Part shown: piece by piece, positions 31,386 through 41,904 of the stretch
How positions within the stretch are numbered: position 1 is the first letter of the stretch
Layout of the letters: each line of letters starts with the position of its first letter
Assembly: GCA_033557465.1 (NCBI GenBank)
Contig: CM066036.1
Span: forward strand, 591,192,914 to 591,256,913
Length of the DNA stretch: 64,000 bases
Reading direction: 5' to 3'
Origin: Ichthyophis bannanicus
Taxonomy: Eukaryota > Chordata > Amphibia > Gymnophiona > Ichthyophiidae
Notes under the pieces: generated by a model
Told to the model about the DNA's origin: nothing
The model's input: only the letters and a program-made list of their open reading frames with translations
The model's database searches: none
Translations under genes and position numbers: made by a program

Positions 31386-32957
31386 GTTGCCTAGGTGTTG
31401 GGAATGGTGATAGTCTTTATTTATTTGAAAAATGCCTATAATTGTAGTTGTGCAGTTGAAATAACTTCAGCTGAGAAGGGATATAGGCACGCAGGATTTT
31501 TATTATTCTTCAGGCCAAAGGAACTTCTTATAAACAGTTCCCGATATCAAACATAAGGTGTGGATATTTTCCAGAGTAAAGCCACAAGGTAAGAGGCTTC
31601 TACATTCAGCTTGTCAGCAAACTCAAACAAAGTATTTTTTCATACAAAAACAGTACAGCAAATTTGGTGCTCCAAAAAAACCTTCTTCTCAAAAGGTGAC
31701 TTTAAAACAGGTACAGCTTTAAGTAATCCAGCAATGCAAAACTTCAACTGCACAATGTTTTCTCTCTTCTCAAAAACAACGTTTTCTCTACCTGCTGTCT
31801 GGCAGGCTCTATACTTTTTACAAACAGTCTTTCAAAGAAAGGGTTAAGCTTTCAGAATCTCAGCAATCCCAATTTGCATATTCTTTTCAGCTCGGCGTCT
31901 TTGAAAACAGCTGCTAGTTTCTAGGCTTCAGGAAAACGTTCTAGCTTTCAGCTACTGTATGGAAACTAGAGAACATTCTATTTCCATGTCAGAGCTAGAT
32001 TCCTGTCTCATAGAGGTTTCAAACTCCATGCTCTCGACGTCTGATTCTACCAGAGAAGCATTGGATTTGAACTCAGAATTATCTTGCTTTAAGCTTTCTA
32101 AGATTTGTAAGACTCTGTTTAATGCAGACTCCTCTCTTCTCTGAGGAACGTTTTTACCTTTAGGTAACTCCTCAACTTTCAAAGGCTTAATAGAGGATTT
32201 AACCTTGCTCACCTTATTCTGAGGAAATAAGCTTCTAGCTGGCTTTACAGCTGACTGCTCAGTTTCCATGTAAATTTCTGGAGAATGTTGTCGGTTACTC
32301 ACATGGCTTGCAACCTTCCCAGGGTAAGCTTTAAAACCTCTGGCTGGTTCTGCCTTTCTCCACGGAGCTTCTGGTGAAGTTTCCTTCACTCTCTGGGTGC
32401 CTTCCTTGTGCAGTCTTGCTGAGCTCCTAGGGCCTCTTCCCCTTCTAGGACTCTCTGACCCATTCACTTCAGCATTGGGCTCGGAACTAGAGCTCCTCCT
32501 TCTCCCCTCTCTCTCGGTAGAAGATTCACCGTCACTGGAAGTCAGTCTCCCAAAGCACCTTTCCCTAAGGCTGCTTTCTCCTGCAGTGTACCTCTTTCCT
32601 GCACTCTGAGCACCTCCCTCTCGGGCACTCCTTTGCTGGGCAGTTTGAGGATCTCTCTGCTGGGCTTTCCTTGCACTTCCTTTCTCCTCGGTGATTCTAG
32701 GATTTCTGGCACTTCTTTCACTCCCTCTACTTCCTCTCTCCTCTCCAGATTCCTCGCTTTTATATCTGTAGTTTCCCTTTCTGCTTGCTAGCTCCTCCCC
32801 CAGCTGTCCCTCATGAGCAGGGCTGGTAACTAGGGAGCTAAGGCGTGTCTCTTGACTACAAACTTTCTGTGAGGAGTTTTTTTCTAAACCAGGAGTTTTA
32901 ACCCCTGAACCTCTGGTTTTGATTCCCTTCTCTGGGGAAAATGCTTGATTTTTCCCT
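31386..32957 (-). mobile_element. Unknown insertion in L2, with a long ATG-less open frame
   Basis: The L2 reading stops near LLFSLYT and resumes with [13 protein letters not shown] at about 32965, so about 1.57 kb is inserted. On the minus strand it begins directly with a stop-free frame of about 334 codons. A TATA-like CAGATATAAAAGCGAG at about 32750-32770 lies inside that frame. About 530 bases of non-coding sequence follow, with an AATAAA near 31418, about 30 bases before the end. No poly(A), LTR or terminal repeat is clear. Confidence 0.5.
31952..32956 (-). CDS. Charged, Ser/Arg/Glu-rich open frame of unknown function, no ATG start
   Basis: Read by hand, the minus strand is open from the insertion border at 32956 to the stop at 31952, 334 codons. 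The first ATG-encoded Met is only about two thirds along (YMETEQSAV). The N-terminal two thirds are rich in Arg, Ser, Glu and Gly ([32 protein letters not shown]), which suggests intrinsic disorder. The C-terminal third has a helical stretch ([17 protein letters not shown]) and an acidic end ([15 protein letters not shown]). I do not recognise it. It could be a retroelement gag-like region, a retrocopied exon of a host gene or a chance open frame. Confidence 0.35.
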   Translation of the reverse strand, partial: GKNQAFSPEKGIKTRGSGVKTPGLEKNSSQKVCSQETRLSSLVTSPAHEGQLGEELASRKGNYRYKSEESGEERGSRGSERSARNPRITEEKGSARKAQQRDPQTAQQRSAREGGAQSAGKRYTAGESSLRERCFGRLTSSDGESSTEREGRRRSSSSEPNAEVNGSESPRRGRGPRSSARLHKEGTQRVKETSPEAPWRKAEPARGFKAYPGKVASHVSNRQHSPEIYMETEQSAVKPARSLFPQNKVSKVKSSIKPLKVEELPKGKNVPQRREESALNRVLQILESLKQDNSEFKSNASLVESDVESMEFETSMRQESSSDMEIECSLVSIQ

Positions 32958-33850
32958 TCTTTCTTATGCTCTCCCTCTTCTGCGCCACCACAATACCCAG
33001 TCCCTTGGTGCGCTCATCTCTTCCCATGGCTTTCAGTACCATCTTTATGCTGATGACACCCAGATCTACCTCTCTACACCTGAAATCTCTCCGACAATCC
33101 AGACCCGGATCTCTGCCTGCCTTTCTGACATTGCTGCTTGGATGTCTCACCGTTGCTTGAAATTGAACATGGACAAAACCAAGCTTCTTATGTTTCCCCC
33201 TAAAAACTCCTCTCCTCTTCCTCCTTTCTCAGTCTCTGTGGATAACTCTCTACTCTTCCCTGTTTCCTCAGCTCGCAACCTTGGGGTCATCTTTGACTTC
33301 TCTCTCTCCTTCTCCACACACATCCATCTGAGAGCTAAGACCTGCTGTTTCTTTCTCTATAACATCAACAAAATCCGCCCATTCCTTTCTCCCATCTTGA
33401 CTATGGTAACCTATTCCTTGCTGGTCTCCCTTTGAATCATCTCTCTCCCCTTCAATCTGTTCAACACTCTCCTGCATGGCTAATCTTCTGCCCGCCTCAT
33501 CATGCTCATATTACCCCTCTTCTCAAGTCGCTTCATTGGCTTTTATATATTTCCGTATTCAGTTCAAACTTCTCCTGCAGACTTATAAATGCATTCACTC
33601 TGCAGCTCCTCACTACCTTTCCTCTCTTATCTCTCCCTATACCCCACCTTGGGTACTCCGCTCTTCTGGCAAATTGCTTCTTTCTGTGCCCTTCTCTTCT
33701 ATTGCTAACTCCAGACTTCGCTCCTTTCACCTTGCTGCACCTTACACCTGGAACAAACATCCTGAGCCTGTACGTCAGGTGCCTTCTCCGACCCTTTTCA
33801 AATCCAGACTGAAAACTCACCTCTTCGCTGCCAACTTTGGATCTTGACTC
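32958..33850 (+). pseudogene. L2 reverse transcriptase and C-terminal domain (continuation)
   Basis: The frame 32941-33435 has [20 protein letters not shown] (both catalytic Asp residues), [34 protein letters not shown] and [18 protein letters not shown], the L2 palm and thumb. It shifts frame near 33430 and continues in 33476-33847 (KCIHSAAPHYLSSLI, NSRLRSFHLAAPYTWNKHP). Confidence 0.85.
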
Positions 33851-34162
33851 ACCTGATCTCCTTGTGTTTCCCTTGTGTTGTCTATCTTGACTAGACTGTA
33901 AGCTCTGATGAGCAGCGACTGTCTCTTACATGTCTGTGCAGCACTGCGCACATCTTCTAACACTATGGGGTATGTTTACTAAACTGCGTTAGTGCAAATC
34001 GCGTTAGGAGTCGCGTTAGTGAAAGGAAAGCCAAAAAAGGACATGGGCGGGACATCATAACCACTAACGCGCGTTCCCAAAACTAACGAGCGTTACAGGG
34101 CGCCGTGGCGCGTTACTGCGTGTTAATCGTATGAAGGCATACAGACACAAAACACTGAAACA

Positions 34163-34240
34163 GAGCTGTAGCACAATGGTTAGTGTACTGACCGCTGTTA
34201 CAGGCAGTATGGGTTCGAGTCCCCAGTGTGCCCAACGCAG
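34163..34240 (+). other. tRNA-like sequence with Pol III A and B boxes
   Basis: TAGCACAATGG (34169-34179) fits the A box and GGTTCGAGTCC (34212-34222) fits the B box, with 43 bases between starts, as in tRNA genes. The anticodon arm does not pair properly, so it is not called as a tRNA gene. Confidence 0.5.
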
Positions 34241-34676
34241 AAGGCTGGCCCAGGCATCACCCTGTACATTACATAGGGAATGAGAAGGCATGTTTTTCTT
34301 TACGTTGAGTAGTGGTTACAGAAACACACCCTCGCAGTGTGCGTAGCCATGTACGTTGGTGCGTGCGTGCGTTGGTACGGGCGTAGCCGCGTGCATTGGT
34401 ATGGGCGTAGCCCCGTGCGTAGCTACATGTGTTGGTGCGTGCGTACAAACGTGCGTGGGTATGTGTGTTTTTTCCAGCGTGGGTACCTTATATTACAGAC
34501 TCTTTAGGGTATCTTGCACCTATGCATTATGCTAACAGATGTACGTGTGATGGCCTATGGTGTCTCTGAGCCTGTGAGCAGGTGCTGGATTTACCCAGGG
34601 TTGGATTGTGCCAGTCACACCCATGATGCACTGCACATGCAAATCAGCTGTCCACAGATACACACCATGGGGAATG

Positions 34677-34764
34677 CACCCCCACAGCACCTCGGCCTGG
34701 TAGGGGGAAGTGACCATGTGCACCCCCACAGCACCTCGGCCTGGTAGGGGGTACTGACCATGTG
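34677..34764. repeat. 44-bp tandem duplication
   Basis: CACAGCACCTCGGCCTGGTA followed by GGGGG occurs at 34683 and 34727, and the 44-base unit is nearly identical in both copies. Confidence 0.8.
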
Positions 34765-36129
34765 TTGTACTGGCACAGAGTAGCTACACACCGTCACATT
34801 GTGCGGGTACTGTGCTCACCCTGAGGGTGCAGTGAGGCGCCCAGCACCAGGTCCACAGCACCGTCCATGGCTGAAAGAGGCCATGGCGCAGGTCCAAAGC
34901 AGTGTTAATGTGTGAGATAGGTAGTTTCTGCACAAACACCTTGGATTTCTCTATCTGTTTCAGTCAGGTGTTGCCCCCATGCGCCACCACCCCCCCTTCC
35001 CCAGGGCCGAGGGTGGCAAACAGGTTCCCCAAACAATAGATCCACATTCTACCTCCCTGCAAAGGTGGCTGTAGAGGGGAACAGCAACCCCGGTCCTGCT
35101 GAGGAACAGACACACCACAGGGCAGTCAATGCAGCTCTGTACACATCCATAACACAATAGCAGACAGACATCAGGCCTGGATATGGAAGCTGCACCCCAC
35201 CACTATCTGATATTCACCTGCTGCAAGCCACTCCATCACAACACATACCAGCTGCAAACAGTCTGCTAGTTAGTCAATAGTGCATGTGCCCAGTGAAGAT
35301 GCATGCACCCAGAACTGGGATGTCAGCATACACAGCAAGCAGATAACTCAGTGACTGGGCCCCAACAGGAAACCCATATCTATCACATGAGAGAAATACT
35401 ATATAGCACTATGGGGGTGCCTAGCCATGCTGTGGTCACTGCACAGTCAGGGTGAGAGTGATCTCTCAGCAGGACATACTGAGGTCACCCTGTCTGTGTA
35501 GGTGGTGGCCAGGCACTAAAATGTGCCTGTCACTGCCGTATGCCCTGTGCAGATGCACTCTGGCCAGGCCACCCTGTCCGGCCTATACCCATGGTACCTT
35601 GCTCCTCATTATGCACATTGGCAGCCCAATACTGGCAACATTGCTGGCAGTGTGGGCTGTGGAAGGTGTTTGCAGCCACCACACACTGGATAGACAGACA
35701 GCCACCCCCACACCTATGCCAGCATTGTGCTACTATAGAGGTGTTCAGCAGCCATACCCACCACACCAGTCCTGGGCACAGTACAGGCATGGATATGGTA
35801 CGCAAGACTGTTGGGGGTCACTCCCCAGGGTGGTAAACACTGTCAGAGACCAGACCTGCAGCACACACCACAGACATCAGAATGATTGTTATGGTGGAGC
35901 TCACTGAGCAAAATGTGCTTAACGTAGGAATAGATATCTGCCAGTTATCATAGGAAACATTTGATAGCTGTGTACCATGTACCCAGGTGTAGGGTGGCAT
36001 TGCTAAGGTATGCAACTGCTAGTAGTGGGAGATACAGGCAGGGCCCAATGTCCTGCCTCTCCAGGAGGCATTGGCCAATGGGGCCTGTGGGTATGTGTGT
36101 GGGTGTGTCTGGCCCTGTTGGCTGCTGCT

Positions 36130-36325
36130 TTACGGCAGAGTTCCCCAACTCCAGTCCTGGTGTTCCAAACACTGTTCGGGTTTTCATGCTGTCCCTCATA
36201 AAAATGCATGAGCTACATCTGCATACCATTGGGGTGGTGCATAGATATGCAGCACAGGCATCTTTATTAAAGGCAGCATGGAACCTGAAAGGTGTGGGGC
36301 CCTCCAGGACTGCATTTGCGAGACT
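36130..36325. mobile_element. hAT-like palindromic MITE (in Harbinger-like element)
   Basis: Left end GCAGAGTTCCCCAACTCCAG and right end CTCCAGGACTGCATTTGCGA, followed by a GACTCTGC stretch, are inverted. ATGCATGAGCTACATCTGCA in the middle matches the palindromic MITE family also seen at 51.7 and 52.2 kb. Confidence 0.55.
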
Positions 36326-36477
36326 CTGCTCTAGGTAATGCGCCTGTTTCTGGTGTCTGTGTTTGGTGTGGTAAAATATAGGCGTATTAACCATGCGTAT
36401 GTTCCCTGCAATAAAGGAGTGTCTTTACTATCACTGTTTAGTGGTGGGTAAAACTATGGGGACTGGGTTGGCAGGAG

Positions 36478-36560
36478 CCCCAGCTGGGATTTGAACCTGT
36501 GACCCTCTGGTCTTATAGGCACTGGCTGTGTCCGTTGCACCACACTGTGGCCACAGAGAC
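36478..36560 (-). other. tRNA-like sequence with Pol III A and B boxes, opposite strand
   Basis: On the minus strand TGGTGCAACGG (36532-36542) and GGTTCAAATCC (36487-36497) fit A and B boxes 45 bases apart. The cloverleaf between them is incomplete. It faces the plus-strand pair at 34169-34222 within the same DNA element. Confidence 0.5.
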
Positions 36561-36713
36561 AGTGCAGTCCCTGGAGATAGGAAAACCGGCCTGACGAGTC
36601 AGAAACCCTACTCTGCACAATTTTACTGTGGGCTCATTTACCTTGTATGAAGACAAACCTGCACATAAACCTCAAAAAAGACCTCGAAAAAAGGGGCACA
36701 CATCCATAACCAA

Positions 36714-36894
36714 GCTGGGCAACAATGATATCATTGGGCAACATTATAAAACACTCCCAGGAAAGCTCCAATAAAATGAAATGCTTTTTGAAAGGGTCTA
36801 CGGAGTGTAGACCCTTCCACACATCATTTCTTTTTTTTGGAGCTTTCCTGGGAGTGTTTTTTATTGTTGCCCATTGCTATCACTGTTGCCCAGC
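36714..36894. repeat. Foldback: 70-bp inverted arms with an inner hairpin
   Basis: Arms 36714-36783 and 36825-36894 are complementary over about 70 bases at roughly 85-90 percent (ACACTCCCAGGAAAGCTCC and its complement are perfect). The loop contains a second hairpin AAGGGTCTAC/GTAGACCCTT (36791-36815). Weaker complementarity continues outward to about 36640 and 36975. Confidence 0.8.
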
Positions 36895-37350
36895 TGAATT
36901 ATAATTTTTACACTGTTTCTTGTGGTCATTTTAAAGTTTTATTTGCAATTTTGTTCTGTGCACATGTATCACACTGCTCACGTTTTGTAGGTTTCCCCGG
37001 TTTTGCTGTACATTGCTGACGGAAATGGTTTCTCTTTCCTTTAATATGCCTTTAATGACAGGTTTTCATTCGCGTTGGAATTGAGCTCTGCACTTCAGCG
37101 CGTTAGGGTGAGGGGAGCCTCTCCCCGCCCACTCTCCGCCCATTGACCCCTTCTCTCCGCCCACTCTCCACCTTCTGCGCTGTTTTAACGTGCCGCGGGG
37201 CTTTACGATCGTTAACTACGGTTAACGCGCGTAGTATGACGTTAATGGTTGTTGGTGCGTGATTACGCGCGTTATACTGCACTTACGATCGTTAACGTCG
37301 TACAACGCACGTTATTCACATTTACCGCACTTTAGTAAACATACCCCTAT

Positions 37351-37385
37351 ATAAATGTTCAGTAGTAATAGTAGTAGTAGATAGC
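37351..37385 (+). repeat. Terminal piece of the interrupted L2 with (TAG)n tail
   Basis: ATAAATGTTCAGTAGTAATA and a TAGTAGTAG run form the L2 3' terminus, displaced by the Harbinger-like insertion. Confidence 0.7.
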
Positions 37386-37840
37386 ATCAGGGCATGTAGT
37401 GGCAGAATCGGTGGCTATTCATTGGCAATAACCATGTTCGTGGCATTTACATGGTTTGCAGGTTTTTAAACCATGTAAATGCCTTTGAATATCGGGCCCT
37501 AAAAAGCTATTTTTTTAAATACATATAATTTGTTCTCTATTGGTTATTTTTTACATTTGTCATAGTCCCAATTATTTTTCAATGCAAGTATTTGAAATGC
37601 TCAATAAAAAAGAATGAAAGAAAATATAAGTAACCATAAACTTAATATAGAAATATGTAATCAAAACTAAACTGAAATCCCAAGAAGCCAGACTTTGCAT
37701 GCAGTGCAACACCAGAGAAATAGATACAGCGATGCATTTCTGTTTGTGCAAAATATAAAGAGAGTATTTGTAAATGTTAAAAATTGACATATTCAGTATA
37801 AAAAAATGTTAAATAAACAAACATAGTAACAGTAACAGTA
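37386..37840. other. No gene; short hairpin and family X-like sequence
   Basis: GGCATTTACATGGTTT and AAACCATGTAAATGCC (about 37439-37486) form a perfect 16-bp hairpin. Sequence at 37675-37735, on the minus strand, matches the TGGCTTCTTGGG part of family X. Nothing else is supported. Confidence 0.55.
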
Positions 37841-38745
37841 AATGACGGTAGATAAAGACCAGCATGGTCCATCTAGTCTGCCCAGTGAGGTGGATAGAGT
37901 TGTACCTGCCACTCTGTGCAGGTTACCCCTCCCCCCCTCCCAATTGCCTTTGTTTAAGACCGCACCTGCTGATCCATGAAGGTTACCCCCCCTTGATGTC
38001 TTTGTTCAGGATTGTATGTATCCACTAATCAGTGCAGTTAACCATTCTCCACCCCCCCCCCTTAGTTTTTTGAAGTGTAAAAGTTATTTGTTTGATTTGA
38101 TTCCATCCTCTTGCTATAAACAGATCTTCTATGTCTGTCCCATGCTTTTTTGAATTTCGCTACTCTTTTTGCCCCATCACTTTCATTTTGGGAGGGCATT
38201 CCAGGATCCACCACCCTTTCTGTGAAAAAATATTTCCTGAAGTTGCTTTTGAGTTTACCTCCTAGTAGCTTAATTTCATGCCCTCTAGTTTTACAGCTTT
38301 CCTGTCTTTGAAAGAGTTTTGTTTGTTCATTAATACCCTTTAGTATTTAAACATTTGTATCGTACCTCCCCTGTCCCTTTTCTCCTCCAGGGTATACATA
38401 TTTAGGTCTTCAAGTCTCTTATATGTCTTTTGGCAAAGGCCCTGTATCACCTTCTACTGAACCGTTTCAAGTTTGTTTATATCCTTTGTGATGTATGGTC
38501 TCCAAAACTGAACACAATACTCCAACCACCTGTACGGGGGCATTAATATCTCCTTCCTTCTGCTAGTTATGCCTCTCTGTTTGCAGCCTAGCATCCTTCT
38601 GGCTTTGGCCACCGCCTTGTCACACTGCTTTGCCACCTTGAGATTCTCAGAAACTATCACCCCAAGGTCCTTCTTCTGAACTGTGCATACCAGCCTATTG
38701 CCCCCTATCACATCCAGCTCCTTTAGATTTCTGCATCCCAATGGC
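37840..38745 (-). mobile_element. CR1-clade LINE 3' end, a different subfamily
   Basis: On the minus strand the CR1 C-terminal region is read in 38454-38741: TVQKKDLGVIVSENLKVAKQ, KARRMLGCKQRGITSRRKEI and YCVQFWRPYITKDINKLETV. It is followed by the 3' UTR ending in ATGGACCATGCTGGTCTTTA near 37855. The reverse transcriptase is missing. The 3' UTR differs from that of the CR1 at 14-17.9 kb. Confidence 0.8.
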
Positions 38746-38869
38746 CTCAGCCTGCATCAGATTTATATCTGCCCCAATGCTGGTATAAATGACACGTGTA
38801 TCCTTGCATTTCATAAAGTATGCATATACATTGTGACACCACTTCAACTGTTCCCAAACTATGCCTCTA

Positions 38870-39690
38870 TGAATGTCTACACTCAAATTAAAAATACAAT
38901 TATTTTTTTCTACCTTTGTTATCTGGCCATCTATTTTTTCTACTCATATTGGTCCCAGTCTTTGGTTTCTGTCTTCTCTTAACTTTCTTTCCAGAGGCTT
39001 TTCTCCATTTCTCATTTTTCTCTCTCCTCCTGTCTTCTGTGCTTTCTCCACTACATCCATCTCTAACACTGAACTTTACATTAAGCTTTCTTCCATTTAT
39101 TTTTCTGCTTCTCTGTCCACTCAGATTTCATTCATTCTTTCTATTCAGTCCTCAATTTACCTCTTTTTACCACATCTGTCTACAGTTTTTCATCTCCATT
39201 CCCTTTCCTCTTATGCCACAGTCTTTCCCTATCTCTTCCTTCTCTCTCTGCTCTCCATCTGCTCTTTCCTACCTCCTTCCATCCAGCATCTCCTCTTTTC
39301 CCTTCTATCCAACATCTCCTTTCTTCTCTCTGTCCACCGAACAACTATTCTATCCAACCTCCTTTCCATCCAGCATTTCCTATCTCCATACTTCCCCTAG
39401 TCCAGCATTTTTTACCTACCCTCTACCTTCATGTCCAGCATCTCCCCTGTCCTTATGCTCTCTCTATGTCAAGCATCTGCCCTGTCACCCTTTATATCCT
39501 CTCTGCCCCAGTATCCACCCTATGTGTTCCTAGCCTTCCTTTCCCTATCCTCGAGCCAGCATATACCTTCTGTCATCTTACTCCCCCCTCCTGCGTTCTT
39601 CCCTGAGCCATCATGTCCCCTTTCTTTCCCTCATCCCCAATCCCTCATCCCCCAATGGGTTTCCCAGCAGCCTGTAAATGTTTAAGTCCC
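38870..39690 (-). repeat. Family X repeat, copy 3, with degenerate minisatellite
   Basis: On the minus strand, GGTAGAAAAAATAATTGTAT and TAAGAGAAGACAGAAACCAA match family X copies 1 and 4. The polypurine part on that strand (39230-39500) contains diverged GGGGAGATGCTGGA units like those at 42.9-43.1 kb. The long pyrimidine-coded ORFs on the plus strand here are by-products of this composition. Confidence 0.6.
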
Positions 39691-39754
39691 CTGGCTGCTC
39701 ATTTTCAAAAGCACTATACAGATAGTGCCAGTGAAAATCACTCCAACTGCTTTG

Positions 39755-39991
39755 ACAGTGTTTTATTTTTTTAACAGGTTTTATATACTGCTTTATCATT
39801 TCAATCAAAGTGGTTTACATTGAAATGTAAACTTGGTAATATACATTAAACAGGGACATTGATAACTTGGATTTTTCAGAGGCAATGGAGAGTTAAGTGA
39901 CTTGCCCAAGGCCACAAGAAGTGCTAGTGGGAATTGAACCCTGGTCTCTGGGATCTCAAGTCAGTGTTCTAACCATTAGGCTACCCTCCAC
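39755..39991 (-). mobile_element. tRNA-derived SINE with L2-like tail
   Basis: The minus strand has an A-box-like TAGCCTAATGG (39973-39983), a B-box GGGTTCAATTCCC (39929-39941), a body CCTTGGGCAAGTCACTTAAC and a tail TGTAAACCACTTTGATTGAA plus CAGTATATAAAACCTGTT. The CTTGGGCAAGTCACTTAAC block is also found in CORE/MIR-type SINEs. The tail matches L2 elements in this window, so L2 machinery probably mobilises it. Confidence 0.8.
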
Positions 39992-39999
39992 AATTTGAA

Positions 40000-41185
40000 C
40001 AGTGCCTAGGTAGAGTTAGGGCAAAGTATGGTTAATAATACCTTAAAGCCTTAACGTCAATTGCATAGCTATACAGATAGCAGCTGAATATCACCACTAT
40101 CCATACAGCTATTGGTAGTCCCTACATTGAACATATAATTCAGCACCACTGTCTATTTGTGCAGCATGCTAAATATATGTATTTTTTTAAACACCAAGGC
40201 CAGCATTTTAAAACATATAGGAGGTCATTCAAGAAACCAAATAAGGGTTTGTACGTGTGCCAGGGACGTTTATCTGTTGAAAACCTCTACGGGCGTATTC
40301 CGGTGCATAGTCCTCACAGACATTTATCTCGCTAACACAAAACTCTCAGAACGTGTCCAGAAGGGGAGGAACAGAGGTGTTGTCAGCCGCAGAGACATGC
40401 ATAGCGCATTCCGAAAAGGCTTGTGTACGTTCTGTGAAATCCCCGTGGACGTCCCCATTATTCCTGCTGAAATATGGAATAAGGCCAGGACTTAGAAAAT
40501 ATTCTGCTGTGCTCTGCAATCCATCCCATATTGAAGAATGGTTGTGACAAGTGTATCCTGCAACTGGTGTTACTACAATCTGGAGAAACACAAGGTGCAG
40601 TTATAAAGAACAGAAAGCAGAGGTGAGGAAATGTTGTAAGTTAAAGAAATATTAATAAACACCCTTACAGAAATATTAAGAAGAGCAATAGTGTTTATTC
40701 AGGCCATGCTGAAATGAATTTGTGCTAAAAGAGCATATCCAGGGGACCCTAACAAATCCTGTGTTCCGAAAACTGGGACTGTTAATGTAAGAATAGTATG
40801 TGAGTGAATCTGGAAACAAATCATGTTGGCATGAAAAAGGGAGATCAGATGTGTAGTCCTGGGACGTCATGCCATTATGGTATAGCAGATGTTAGTTATA
40901 GGTTCAGTTTGTCAGAATGATGTCTTTTGTGACTACAAGTAGAGTGTGTGGTTTGGGGGTAACACGGGAGGATCTGGTGTGCTGATCAGCAATTCAGGGA
41001 GGCTATGAATGGCTGGCCGGTACCTGGACCATATGGATGACCACAGTGTCACCAGATGCCAGTGTGATAGGGCAGCCATACATCAGCTGTGCCAGGCACT
41101 GGGAGATATGACTGAAGTTGTGCCAACATCCCCCAGATTGTGCCATGAGGCCTACATCCCTCCCCAGTCTAGGATCTATGCAAGC
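40000..41185. other. No gene seen
   Basis: Short ORFs on both strands only. A block at 40216-40560 resembles non-coding repeat sequence rather than a gene, but I cannot assign it. Confidence 0.45.
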
Positions 41186-41189
41186 TGCT

Positions 41190-41800
41190 TGGACTGGAAA
41201 TGGGCTGAGTGGGGGTGGTTTTGGTCTGGAAACGGACTGATGGAAGGGCTAGGAAAGGACTGGAAATGAATGGGGAGCTAGGACTGGAAATGGGCTCATG
41301 GAGGGGCTTGGATTAGAAATGGGCTGAGTGGGGGGGGGAGCTAGGATTGGAAATGGGCTGATGGAGGGGCTAGGATAGGACTGGAAATGGATGGGGGAGC
41401 AGGTAATGGAAATGGGCTGATGGGAGCTAGGATTGGAAATGGGCTGATGGGGGGGCTTGGATTGGAAATGAACTGATGGAGGGGCTAGGATAGGACTGGA
41501 AATAGGTTGATGGAGGGCTAGGATTGGAAATGCGTTGATAACGGGGCTTGGATTGGAAATGGGCTGATGGGGGGCTAGGATAGGACTGGAAAGGGCTGAT
41601 GGAAGGGCTAGGATTGGAAATGGGTTGATAAGGGGGCTAGGAGTGGAAATGGGCTGATGGAAGGGCTAGGATAGGACTGGAAAGGGCTGATGGGGGGTAG
41701 GATTGGAAATGGGCTGATGGGGGATGGGATAATGGGACTAGAAGGGAGCGGATGCTGGGTGGGGCTGGAACTAGAAGGGAGCTGATGTTGGGGGAGGACT
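41190..41800 (+). repeat. Minisatellite, about 29-bp unit, about 20 copies
   Basis: GGAAATGGGCTGATGG followed by a GGGCTAGGATT stretch repeats imperfectly across 600 bases. Units of the same type recur at 43110-43610, on the far side of the ribozyme-bearing insertion, so the array belongs to family X copy 4 and was split. Confidence 0.8.
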
Positions 41801-41904
41801 AGAATGGGATGGGGCTGTGGGAGTGAGGATGGAGAAGGGAAAACATATTTTGTGTGGAGGGTATTGGAAGAGTAAGTGGGGATTGATGATGGAGGGGTAA
41901 AATC

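Larger units (their letters stand above)
30420..33963 (+). mobile_element. L2-type LINE, interrupted by a SINE, an unknown element and, at its end, a Harbinger-like element
   Basis: Linker and reverse transcriptase lie at 30420-30600 and 30786-31385, the rest of the reverse transcriptase and C-terminal domain at 32958-33850, and the 3' UTR to 33963. The last 35 bases, ending in a (TAG)n run typical of L2, are at 37351-37385, beyond the Harbinger-like insertion. This is a third L2 subfamily with [11 protein letters not shown] and the AGACTGTAAGCTCTGATGAG 3' UTR. Confidence 0.8.
33967..37347. mobile_element. 3.4-kb Harbinger-like non-autonomous DNA element
   Basis: Inverted termini GGGGTATGTTTACTAAACTG and GCACTTTAGTAAACATACCCC bound 3381 bases, and TAT flanks both sides (33964-33966 and 37348-37350). 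Removing the element rejoins the 3' end of the L2. Subterminal sequence is rich in AACGCGCGTTA-type motifs at both ends. No transposase-like frame is present, so mobilisation would need a partner. The interior holds two tRNA-like promoter pairs, a GYGTRG minisatellite (34340-34470), a hAT-like MITE and a foldback. Confidence 0.75.

Noticed and set aside
34163..34240. Functional tRNA gene
   Set aside because: A and B boxes fit, but the anticodon arm does not fold and it lies in a transposon, so I list it only as tRNA-like.
35452..36338. Overlapping Cys/His-rich ORFs inside the Harbinger-like element, considered as transposase or Myb-like protein
   Set aside because: No DDE or Myb motif; frames are short and overlap on both strands.
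36478..36560. Functional tRNA gene on the minus strand
   Set aside because: Incomplete cloverleaf, same transposon context.
38916..39533. Ser/Leu/Pro-rich 205-residue ORF
   Set aside because: It is the antisense of the purine-rich minisatellite of family X; composition, not coding, keeps it open.
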